A DNA stretch of 13,239 nucleotides from Chloroflexi bacterium RBG_13_51_18. Lineage in GTDB: Bacteria > Chloroflexota > Dehalococcoidia > Dehalococcoidales > RBG-16-60-22. The stretch lies in assembly GCA_001796495.1 (NCBI GenBank), contig MGMR01000005.1:1-13239 (forward strand). The letters run 5' to 3'. The translations under genes were made by a program, and so were the position numbers. Below, piece after piece: positions 1 to 5,915 of this stretch (position 1 is its first letter; the number at the start of each line of letters is the position of its first letter). The notes beneath the pieces are model-generated. The model saw nothing but the letters and a program-made list of their open reading frames with translations. It was not told where the DNA came from and ran no database searches.

Positions 1-606
1 GAAGACACATATGATCCTAAAAAACATCATGTTATCTCCAATGCCTCCTGCACGACCAACGGTATCGCGCCCGCTGTCAAGGTGCTACATGAAAATTTCA
101 CCGTCACCAAAGGTCTAATGACTACCGTCCACTCCTATACCAACGACCAGAAAATACTGGATATCGTACACAAGGATGATATCCGCCGCGCCCGCGCTGC
201 CGCTTTGAACATGATACCCACATCCACCGGCGCCGCCAAACTCGTCGGCAGGCTGGTCAAGGGACTGGAAGGTAAAATTCACGGTCTCGCCCTGCGCGTG
301 CCCACACCCACCGTCTCCATCATCGACTTCGTTTGTAACACCGAAAAAAAGGTCACTAAAGAGCAGGTCAACGAAGCGTTCATGAAAGCCGCCGCCGGAG
401 AGCTCAAAGGCATCCTGGATTTCTGCAAAGAAGAGCTGGTCAGCATGGACTTTAAAGGCAACACACACAGCTCTATCATCGATGGCCCTACTACCATGGT
501 CATCGGCGATAATATGGTCAAAATCCTCGCCTGGTACGATAACGAGTGGGGCTACAGCTGCCGCCTGGGCGACCTGGTGGTCTTTCTGGCAAAGAAGGGG
601 CTGTAG
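1..606 (+). CDS. gap: Glyceraldehyde-3-phosphate dehydrogenase, 5'-truncated by window edge
   Basis: This is the C-terminal 201 residues of the glycolytic enzyme that oxidises and phosphorylates glyceraldehyde-3-phosphate with NAD(P)+. The reading frame is open from base 1, so the real start lies upstream of the window; the GTG at 82 is internal. The catalytic motif SNASCTTN is present, with the nucleophilic Cys codon at 49-51. The TVHSYTNDQ segment carrying the catalytic His, the NMIPTSTGAAK phosphate-binding segment, RVPTPTVS and the terminal WYDNEWGYS all follow in the expected order. Two positions differ from the usual family sequence as I recall it: CTTNG instead of CTTNC, and GYSCR instead of GYSNR, where the Asn normally contacts the nicotinamide. 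The stop codon overlaps the next gene's start by one base, suggesting cotranscription. Identity is very secure; cofactor preference cannot be judged because the Rossmann N-terminus is missing. Confidence 0.97.
   Translation, partial: EDTYDPKKHHVISNASCTTNGIAPAVKVLHENFTVTKGLMTTVHSYTNDQKILDIVHKDDIRRARAAALNMIPTSTGAAKLVGRLVKGLEGKIHGLALRVPTPTVSIIDFVCNTEKKVTKEQVNEAFMKAAAGELKGILDFCKEELVSMDFKGNTHSSIIDGPTTMVIGDNMVKILAWYDNEWGYSCRLGDLVVFLAKKGL
595..600 (+). promoter_or_regulatory. Ribosome binding site for the HETGH peptidase
   Basis: AAGGGG lies inside the last codons of gap, five bases before the GTG at 606. It decides the start of the peptidase and argues for translational coupling to gap. Confidence 0.6.
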
Positions 607-1469
607 TGTATGAAATTATCGATACTTTCCCCGCCTTTTTAACATACTGGGATAAAGCGCAAAACCTGTCTTCGGATGAGCAGGTTGAAGGCTGGGAAAA
701 AGAATACATGGCGTCTTGGCCCAAGCTTCTCGCCAAGCAACTGAATAATTACGCATCACGCAACCTTGACTGGTTCCGCTTCGCCCGCGATGTAGTATTC
801 CCCCACTTTAATGAACGACTTCCCGCCATACAAGAGGCCCGTAAAAACCTGCTGGAATCAGGCGAGTCCATCTATTCCAGGGCGCAAAAAGCGCTCGATT
901 TTAAAAGCGATGTGATATTCGTTATTTATGTAGGCATCGGATGCGGGGCTGGGTGGGTCACAACCTTCAAGGATTCGCCTGCCATCCTGTTCGGACTGGA
1001 AAATATCGCCGAATGCGGCTGGAGCAACCCGGAGGCTATCAAAGGGCTTATCGCCCATGAAACAGGGCACCTGGCACACCAGCACTGGCGCAAGCAAAAA
1101 GCGAAGTTACCCGGTTCAGGCCCGTGGTGGCAACTCTATGAAGAAGGTTTCGCCCAGCGCTGCGAGAGCCTTATTCTCGGCGATGATTCCTTTCATCAGA
1201 CAAAAAGCGATAAGCATAATGACTGGCTTAACTGGTGTCGCAGTCATAAGAGCTGGCTGGCGGCAGAATATCTGAAAGCGGCGGCAGAGGATAAAACCGT
1301 CAAAGTTTTCTTCGGGTCATGGTTTGAAATAGAGGGCAGGATTGAGACAGGGTACTTCCTCGGGCATGAAGCAATCAGAATACTCGAAAAAAACCATAGC
1401 CTGAAACAAATCGCCCTTATTGATGATGCCGAAAGCCTTTTAAAGCCGCTACTCCAACGAATGATATGA
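606..1469 (+). CDS. Predicted HETGH zinc metallopeptidase, YjaZ/DUF2268-like
   Basis: A 287-residue protein with a gluzincin-type metal site. HETGH at residues 151-155 (in GLIAHETGHLAHQHW) supplies two His ligands and the catalytic Glu. YEEGFAQ at 178-184 offers a third, acidic ligand (E179 or E180). The later GYFLGHEAIRIL segment recalls the C-terminal helix of the DUF2268/YjaZ family of predicted Zn-dependent proteases; that family link is from memory and moderate. No signal peptide or transmembrane helix is apparent, so it is probably cytoplasmic. I chose the GTG at 606 because AAGGGG at 595-600 sits five bases upstream and the start overlaps the gap stop (TAGTG). The frame stays open further upstream, but that part lies inside gap and reads as out-of-frame Gly/Pro-rich sequence. 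Substrate and role are unknown. A plain aminopeptidase-like zincin is the main alternative. Confidence 0.8.
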   Translation: MYEIIDTFPAFLTYWDKAQNLSSDEQVEGWEKEYMASWPKLLAKQLNNYASRNLDWFRFARDVVFPHFNERLPAIQEARKNLLESGESIYSRAQKALDFKSDVIFVIYVGIGCGAGWVTTFKDSPAILFGLENIAECGWSNPEAIKGLIAHETGHLAHQHWRKQKAKLPGSGPWWQLYEEGFAQRCESLILGDDSFHQTKSDKHNDWLNWCRSHKSWLAAEYLKAAAEDKTVKVFFGSWFEIEGRIETGYFLGHEAIRILEKNHSLKQIALIDDAESLLKPLLQRMI

Positions 1470-1496
1470 TATAATTACGTTATACATTAGAAACGA

Positions 1497-1526
1497 TTGA
1501 CATTATATTCTATTATCACATAAAAT
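1497..1526 (+). promoter_or_regulatory. Sigma70-type promoter of first cetZ-like gene
   Basis: A perfect -35 TTGACA (1497-1502) is followed after 18 bases by TAAAAT (1521-1526), which matches the TATAAT consensus at five of six positions. Transcription would begin near 1533, leaving a leader of about 23 bases with AAAGGT (1545-1550) as ribosome binding site. The gene is therefore probably expressed independently of gap and the peptidase. Confidence 0.7.
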
Positions 1527-1555
1527 GAAGCATTGAGTCGTAGCAAAGGTTAACG

Positions 1556-2731
1556 ATGAAATTAGTTGTGGTTGGTTTCGGGCAGTGCGGCGGCAGGATT
1601 GCCGATGAGTTTGCCCGTCTAAATAAAAGAGCAAGAGGTTTACGCGGTCTTAATATCATCACCGGCGCTTATGCCGTCAATACTGATGTCGCTGATATGA
1701 GCGGCCTGACCACCATTAAGTCAGATTACAATCACCGCATTCTCATCGGGAATAAAAAGACGCAGGGACACGGCGTCGGGAAAATTAACGAGCTTGGCGC
1801 GGAAATCGCCCATGAAGATGCCGACAAGGTCATCGAGACAATCAGAAGCACCGAGCACTTCGCGGAAACGGACGCCTTTTTGCTAATCGCCGGCGCTGCG
1901 GGCGGTACGGGTTCCGGTGCGATAGCCGTAATGACGCAGCAGATAAAAGAACGTTATGTGGATAAACCAGTCTATAACCTCATCGTCCTTCCTTTCGAGC
2001 ATGAGGTCGTTACCGAGGAAAGAACGGTCTATAACGTGGCTACCTGCCTCAAGTCCAGCTACCTAGTGGCGGATGCCATATTTCTGGTAGATAACCAGAG
2101 ATATGTTATGAAAGATGCATCTCTGACACGTAACTTAGCCAAGATAAACCAGTTTATCGTGCATCCGTTTTTCAATCTCCTCTGCGCCGGAGAAGAGAAA
2201 AAAACACAGTATATCGGAGCCAAGATTCTTGATGCCGGCGATATTATCCAGACGCTGGTAGGCTGGACCACGCTCGGCTACGGGCAATCACAAACTTCGA
2301 TTTTTAAGAATTTCTTAAAAGGAGCACGCGATTTCAGGGATAAAGCCACGGAAACACAGCGGGGTATCCATGCCCTCGATGAAGCAATCAGCAGCCTATC
2401 CATCAAGTGTAATCCTCTGGAATCCAAGCGGGCGCTTTATCTCATCTCCGCCCCAGCCAAGGAAATCAATGTCGACCTGATAAAAGAACTCGGCACATAT
2501 GTAAAAAATATGGCGCCGGAAGCTGTCATCAGGAGCGGCGATTACCCAAGGGAAAAAGGCAACATGGATGTCACTTTAATCCTCTCGGAAATGAGCGATG
2601 TGGAAAAAGTGAGGAGCTATTTCACCAAAGCCATCAATCTTATCGCTGAACTGAAGAAACGCCAAGAAGGCTTAGTAAGCACACAGCGAGGGATTGATGT
2701 CTCTATCAAAGACATTCCCTCGCTGTTATAG
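1556..2731 (+). CDS. CetZ-like tubulin/FtsZ-superfamily GTPase, paralogue 1
   Basis: A 391-residue GTPase expected to form GTP-dependent cytoplasmic filaments. The tubulin/FtsZ fold is shown by the N-terminal nucleotide loop GFGQCGG (residues 7-13), AVNTD (40-44), the tubulin signature GAAGGTGSG (113-121) and the T7-like synergy loop LDAGDI (225-230). That loop keeps two Asp residues (D226, D229) in the spacing of the catalytic FtsZ aspartates. Segments such as RILIG, GHGVG..NELGAEI (71-84) and GDYP (328-331) match archaeal CetZ proteins, as I remember them, better than canonical FtsZ. CetZ1 controls cell shape in Haloferax. The protein ends in KDIPSLL after a short variable linker. It shares about 74% identity with the product at 5916-7088 over the first 240 residues (my hand count). 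It has its own promoter and converges on the 11-residue-repeat gene. The superfamily is certain; CetZ subgroup is likely; cellular role is inferred. Confidence 0.93.
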   Translation: MKLVVVGFGQCGGRIADEFARLNKRARGLRGLNIITGAYAVNTDVADMSGLTTIKSDYNHRILIGNKKTQGHGVGKINELGAEIAHEDADKVIETIRSTEHFAETDAFLLIAGAAGGTGSGAIAVMTQQIKERYVDKPVYNLIVLPFEHEVVTEERTVYNVATCLKSSYLVADAIFLVDNQRYVMKDASLTRNLAKINQFIVHPFFNLLCAGEEKKTQYIGAKILDAGDIIQTLVGWTTLGYGQSQTSIFKNFLKGARDFRDKATETQRGIHALDEAISSLSIKCNPLESKRALYLISAPAKEINVDLIKELGTYVKNMAPEAVIRSGDYPREKGNMDVTLILSEMSDVEKVRSYFTKAINLIAELKKRQEGLVSTQRGIDVSIKDIPSLL

Positions 2732-2883
2732 CGTAAATATTCAATTATTCTTCCGGATTACTTTCTTAAAGCCTGGCGACCCCAAGAAATGGTCATCTTA
2801 TCAACAACCCGGATGTTTTTAACTTATTTTTACTGCACACGTAGCCGAACCTGCGTATCCACGCGACCGATTACTCGCAGCAA

Positions 2884-3366
2884 TTATCTGGCTATCTTCG
2901 AATAAATCTGCCAGGCCTGCTCAATTGTCTCGTCGCGGACCTGCCACGCTCTCTCAATAGTGCTGTCGCGGGTGCTCGCGGCATCGGTGACGGCCGCTTC
3001 GCAAGCGCTGTTGGCCACTTGTTCGGCGCTCTTATAATCCTCTTCAGCCTGCTGCATAGCTGCTTCGCGAGAACTCGCCGCCCTTGCCAGCGCTTCCTCT
3101 CGTTCTTTCATAGCCTTAGATACAACAGAAGCGTAAGCGCGGGCAGCCTGCTGCTCAGCACGCCGGTAGGCTTTAGCTACCTGACTTTCATTTTCATGGT
3201 AAGCCTTAGCGACCTGCCGCTCGGCATCCATGTAGGCAGCATAAGCCCTTTCGGCTTGACTCATTACTTCGTCTAGTGGATTAGCGGAGCGTTCTTCCTC
3301 TTTTGGTTCCTCAATACCGGCGGCAGTCTCTTCGACCGCTTGAGCTTTTTTCTTCTGGGTAGGCAC
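2884..3366 (-). CDS. Hendecad-repeat helical coiled-coil protein (160 aa), function unknown
   Basis: I do not recognise this gene as a named family. After a charged 37-residue head rich in Lys, Glu and Pro, residues 38-158 divide exactly into eleven consecutive 11-residue units with no insertion. Unit position 4 is Ala or Val in all eleven, and position 8 is Tyr or Arg in ten of eleven. Units such as ERQVAKAYHEN and ESQVAKAYRRA show the pattern. Undecad (11/3) periodicity is known from right-handed coiled coils and from amphipathic helices of LEA, synuclein and apolipoprotein types, so either oligomerisation or membrane-surface binding is possible. There is no signal peptide or transmembrane segment. 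The GTG start is fixed by a full AGGAGG six bases upstream, and a strong promoter precedes it. It lies between the two cetZ-like genes, next to a larger repeat protein of similar composition. A role with the GTPases is inference from position. Confidence 0.85.
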   Translation of the reverse strand: MPTQKKKAQAVEETAAGIEEPKEEERSANPLDEVMSQAERAYAAYMDAERQVAKAYHENESQVAKAYRRAEQQAARAYASVVSKAMKEREEALARAASSREAAMQQAEEDYKSAEQVANSACEAAVTDAASTRDSTIERAWQVRDETIEQAWQIYSKIAR

Positions 3367-3372
3367 CAGGCA

Positions 3373-3378
3373 CCTCCT
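3373..3378 (-). promoter_or_regulatory. Consensus ribosome binding site for hendecad-repeat gene
   Basis: On the minus strand AGGAGG stands six bases before the GTG at 3366. It is an ideal Shine-Dalgarno sequence and supports strong translation from a non-ATG start. Confidence 0.8.
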
Positions 3379-3432
3379 TCAATAATCTTATATTATCTTT
3401 TAATTTTTCTTTTCAGGTTCTACTTAGTGCCA

Positions 3433-3461
3433 AGTATATTGCGCACCATATAAAAAGTCAA
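3433..3461 (-). promoter_or_regulatory. Strong sigma70-type promoter of hendecad-repeat gene
   Basis: Reading the minus strand, TTGACT (3461-3456) is followed by exactly 17 bases and TATACT (3438-3433). Each hexamer differs from consensus at one base. Transcription would start near 3426, giving a leader of about 60 bases that is very A/T rich and ends in the AGGAGG site. The gene thus need not depend on readthrough from the 719-residue gene upstream. Confidence 0.75.
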
Positions 3462-3541
3462 GATATATATTCTCTTTATACAGAGTAATTTTGTACTCAT
3501 TTTTTGGCATTTTGCGGGCAGGTAAATGTAAACTTTTTATT

Positions 3542-5701
3542 TCAGCCCTCTTCGTCCTCATCTTCATCGGACTGTAATTTCTTGGCTTCATACATCTTGG
3601 AGAGCAACTCCAGGCGTTCCGCCATCTTTTTCTTTGCTTCCCTGGGAGTTTCTTTGGTAGGCTCTTCCGCTTTTTCTTTTTGCGGTTTTCCGGCTTTACT
3701 CGATTTCTTCACCTCTTCTTTAAGAGTATCCAACGCGGTCTTGGTTTCCTCGGCAGCAGCTTCATGGACTTCTTCAGGCTCTTCTTCCTCTTCGATAGCT
3801 GCCTTTTTCTCGGCTGCTTTTGTTTCAGGAGCTACCTCTTTTTTCTGGCTCTTTTGGGTTTCCTGATAGGACTTTGAAGATGCAGAAGCACTGTCTTTGG
3901 GTACTCTGGTAGATGCCTCCGTAGCTTCTTTGACGGCTTTTACCGTTCTCTCCGCCGACTCTCTGGAAGCCCTAATCAGGGCGTCGGTCACTTCACGGGC
4001 TGTTTTCACCGCCGCCTCTGCCGCTTCTTTAGTTTCGCGGCTTATCTGTTGCGCCCGGGCTATTGCCGCCTGTATATCCTTCTCCGTAGATTCGGATAAT
4101 TCTCTGGCAGATGTTATGGTATTATCTATAGCCTCGTGAACGGCGTTCAGCGTTTCTTCAGAGGTCACGCGTGCAGATTCGCTGATTTCATTGGCAGTTT
4201 CTATCGCTTTTTCCGATTCCGCTTTTAAAGCCTCGATGGCTTCACGCGCTGCTTTAACTGATTCTTCGGCGGATGCCCGTGAAGCATTCATCGCTTCTTC
4301 AATCCTGCTGATTGTATCGCGGAATTCTGCGGCGGATGTTTCCGCTTTTGCTGATGTTTCTTTGCCTATCTCTTCTGCCCTGGTAATGGCTTCCTTAGAT
4401 GCCGCTATTGATTTTTCAGAAGCATCTTGAGCAGACTTAATAGCTGACTGCGCTACGTCATTTACGGATTTCACGGTTGTTTCTAATTCCTCATGGGCTT
4501 TTTGGGCCGCGTCTTCTGTAGTGGCTACAGCTTTCCTGCCTTCTTCCTGCGCCTGCGCCACCGCTTCTTGTATAGTGTTCACTGACTCTTCAGCTGCTTT
4601 CGAGGCATCACTGCTTACCTGTTCGGCGTTGGTGATGGCTTCCTGGAACTTCCGGGCAGCTTCTGCGGCATTATCTTTAGCTTCCTGGGCAGTGACATCG
4701 GCACGGGCAATAGCCTCCTGCGATGCCTGTATCGAAGCTGCCGAGGCTTCCTGTGATGCTTTATTAGCGGCTTCTGTCGCCGCTTTCGTCTCTTTAGCAA
4801 CCTCTTCCACCCGCCGGACCGTTTCCTGGGATACTTTCTGTGCAGCTTCTACGGCCTGCTTGGTTTCCCTGCTGATGGCTTCGACCCGGTTCATCGTTTC
4901 CTGCGAAGACCGCTGTGAAGATTCAGCCACTTCTCTGGCAACGGTACTGATAGTTTCCGCCCGCTTGGCGGCTTCTTCTGAAGCCCTGGCAGCCACTTCA
5001 GCGGTTTCCCTGGTGGATTTGCTTACCTTCTCCGCTTTCAGGCTGGTCTCCTTGGCTACTTTATTAGTGCTTTCGGCAGCATCCCTGGCTTCCCTGGCCA
5101 TCTTGTCCGCCCGTGAGGTTGCTTCTTTAGCAGCTTTGACCGACTCGTCAACGGCTTCTTTGGCTGCCTTTATTGATGCTTCGGCCATACTTAAGGCTTC
5201 CTGAGACATATCTCTGGCGGATTCCGCTGTTTTCTTGGCTTCCCTGCTTATCTCATCTATACGGGTCAGGCCGCTCTGCGAAAGCATTAATGCGGATTCG
5301 GCTGACTGCATGGCCTCCTGGCTGATTTTTTCCGCCCGCGTGATAGCTTCCTGGAAAGACCTGGCCATCGCCTCGGTTGTCTCCTTGGGTCTTTGAGCGA
5401 CCTCTTCAGCTTTCTTGATTGCCTCGTTGGCGGCTCTCAAGGTTGCCACCATTGCTTCCTTAGATTCCTTGCTTATTTTTTCCGCCCGGGCGATAGCGTC
5501 CTGTGCGGCTTTTGCCGCTTCCTCGGCCGCAGCCTTGGCCTCTTTACCAATCTTCTCGGCGCGTTGCGCCGCCTCGATAGCCGTCTTTGTCGATTTCCCC
5601 GCCGCCTCCTTGGCCAACCGCGACAGAGATTCAGCCCTGGCTACCGCTTTCTCAAAATCGGTGATGTTGCCTTCAACTTCTTCCTGTAATTCCGGGGACA
5701 T
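3542..5701 (-). CDS. Large 25-residue-repeat Ala/Glu-rich helical protein (719 aa), function unknown
   Basis: Not a named family that I recognise. After 15 residues, residues 16-315 are twelve uninterrupted 25-residue repeats. Further copies follow to residue 589, interrupted by 11- and 33-residue (multiples of 11) insertions and two 29-residue variants. Repeat positions 7 and 16 are basic in 11 of 12 copies, position 9 is acidic in all 12, and position 20 is acidic in ten. This predicts one very long charged helix, likely coiled coil. Residues 590 to about 690 are Lys/Glu/Pro-rich and probably disordered. A short helix (AERLELLSKMYEAKKL) follows, then an acidic tail SDEDEDEEG. No signal peptide or membrane span is visible. 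Generic database matches to LEA, apolipoprotein or MCP-like coiled coils would mostly reflect composition. ATG at 5701 has a modest AGGA site and a good promoter. It is divergent from cetZ paralogue 2, so a filament scaffold or cross-linker role is plausible but unproven. Confidence 0.87.
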   Translation of the reverse strand: MSPELQEEVEGNITDFEKAVARAESLSRLAKEAAGKSTKTAIEAAQRAEKIGKEAKAAAEEAAKAAQDAIARAEKISKESKEAMVATLRAANEAIKKAEEVAQRPKETTEAMARSFQEAITRAEKISQEAMQSAESALMLSQSGLTRIDEISREAKKTAESARDMSQEALSMAEASIKAAKEAVDESVKAAKEATSRADKMAREARDAAESTNKVAKETSLKAEKVSKSTRETAEVAARASEEAAKRAETISTVAREVAESSQRSSQETMNRVEAISRETKQAVEAAQKVSQETVRRVEEVAKETKAATEAANKASQEASAASIQASQEAIARADVTAQEAKDNAAEAARKFQEAITNAEQVSSDASKAAEESVNTIQEAVAQAQEEGRKAVATTEDAAQKAHEELETTVKSVNDVAQSAIKSAQDASEKSIAASKEAITRAEEIGKETSAKAETSAAEFRDTISRIEEAMNASRASAEESVKAAREAIEALKAESEKAIETANEISESARVTSEETLNAVHEAIDNTITSARELSESTEKDIQAAIARAQQISRETKEAAEAAVKTAREVTDALIRASRESAERTVKAVKEATEASTRVPKDSASASSKSYQETQKSQKKEVAPETKAAEKKAAIEEEEEPEEVHEAAAEETKTALDTLKEEVKKSSKAGKPQKEKAEEPTKETPREAKKKMAERLELLSKMYEAKKLQSDEDEDEEG
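3935..5656 (-). repeat. Protein-level 25-residue (75-bp) tandem repeat region
   Basis: This span encodes residues 589 to 16 of the 719-residue protein. I count 18 units of exactly 25 residues, of which the first twelve (4757-5656) are contiguous. There are also two 29-residue units, one 22-residue unit, and spacers of 11 and 33 residues. Typical unit starts are SQEA, FQEA, AKEA and SQET. The nucleotide copies have diverged greatly, so this is an old, selected protein repeat and not a recent DNA satellite. Confidence 0.85.
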
Positions 5702-5743
5702 TATCCTGCCTTTATATAAGAGTTTCTATAATCAGCATAGACT

Positions 5744-5772
5744 ATTATATTATCCAAGCGCCACTTTTTCAA
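5744..5772 (-). promoter_or_regulatory. Sigma70-type promoter of 25-residue-repeat gene
   Basis: On the minus strand TTGAAA (5772-5767), a 17-base spacer and a perfect TATAAT (5749-5744) precede the ATG at 5701. The expected start of transcription is near 5737, giving a leader of about 36 bases. It is divergent from, and about 85 bp away from, the promoter of cetZ paralogue 2. Confidence 0.72.
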
Positions 5773-5857
5773 TAAACCCATCGTATCTTTTATTTATAGC
5801 CCGAATGTCACAATCGTTAATAGTACAAAAAAATACCGTTTATGTAATCTGGAATGA

Positions 5858-5886
5858 TTGACTTTCTCCTATTATTATGCTAAAAA
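5858..5886 (+). promoter_or_regulatory. Sigma70-type promoter of second cetZ-like gene
   Basis: TTGACT (5858-5863), a 17-base spacer and TAAAAA (5881-5886) precede the gene by about 30 bases. The -10 is weaker than the other promoters of this locus (four of six), which would fit a promoter dependent on, or tuned by, a regulator. It is overlapped by a perfect inverted repeat. Confidence 0.6.
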
Positions 5887-5894
5887 TAGCATAA
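5875..5894 (+). promoter_or_regulatory. Perfect 8-bp inverted repeat over -10, candidate operator
   Basis: TTATGCTA, four A residues, then TAGCATAA form an uninterrupted 8-bp dyad. It covers the proposed -10 of cetZ paralogue 2 and extends toward the transcription start. Placement fits a repressor site; a short A/T-rich mRNA hairpin is the alternative. The inner TATGCT also occurs on the minus strand at 5734-5739, close to the start of the divergent transcript. Confidence 0.45.
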
Positions 5895-5915
5895 CTCTAT
5901 ATAACGAGGTGAAAG

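Noticed and set aside
2732..2883. Possible terminator between convergent cetZ paralogue 1 and the hendecad gene
   Set aside because: I found no stem longer than about four base pairs followed by a T tract. The stretch holds no feature I can support.
3483..3505. Hairpin GAGTA/TACTC followed by a T run on the plus strand
   Set aside because: The stem is only 5 bp and A/T rich, and no plus-strand gene ends before it. On the minus strand the T run is on the wrong side.
4521..5204. Plus-strand open frame of 227 codons rich in Ala and Ser
   Set aside because: It is the antisense shadow of the 25-residue repeat gene. Its composition is set by reversed Ala/Glu/Lys codons, and the minus-strand protein has exact repeats, a promoter and a full-length frame.
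3935..5656. 75-bp periodicity as a possible CRISPR array or DNA satellite
   Set aside because: There are no near-identical DNA repeats or unique spacers. Periodicity exists only at the protein level in one continuous reading frame.
3504..5861. Several other plus-strand open frames opposite the 719-residue gene
   Set aside because: All are low-complexity Ala/Ser/Phe-rich translations lacking ribosome binding sites and are explained by the repeat coding on the minus strand.
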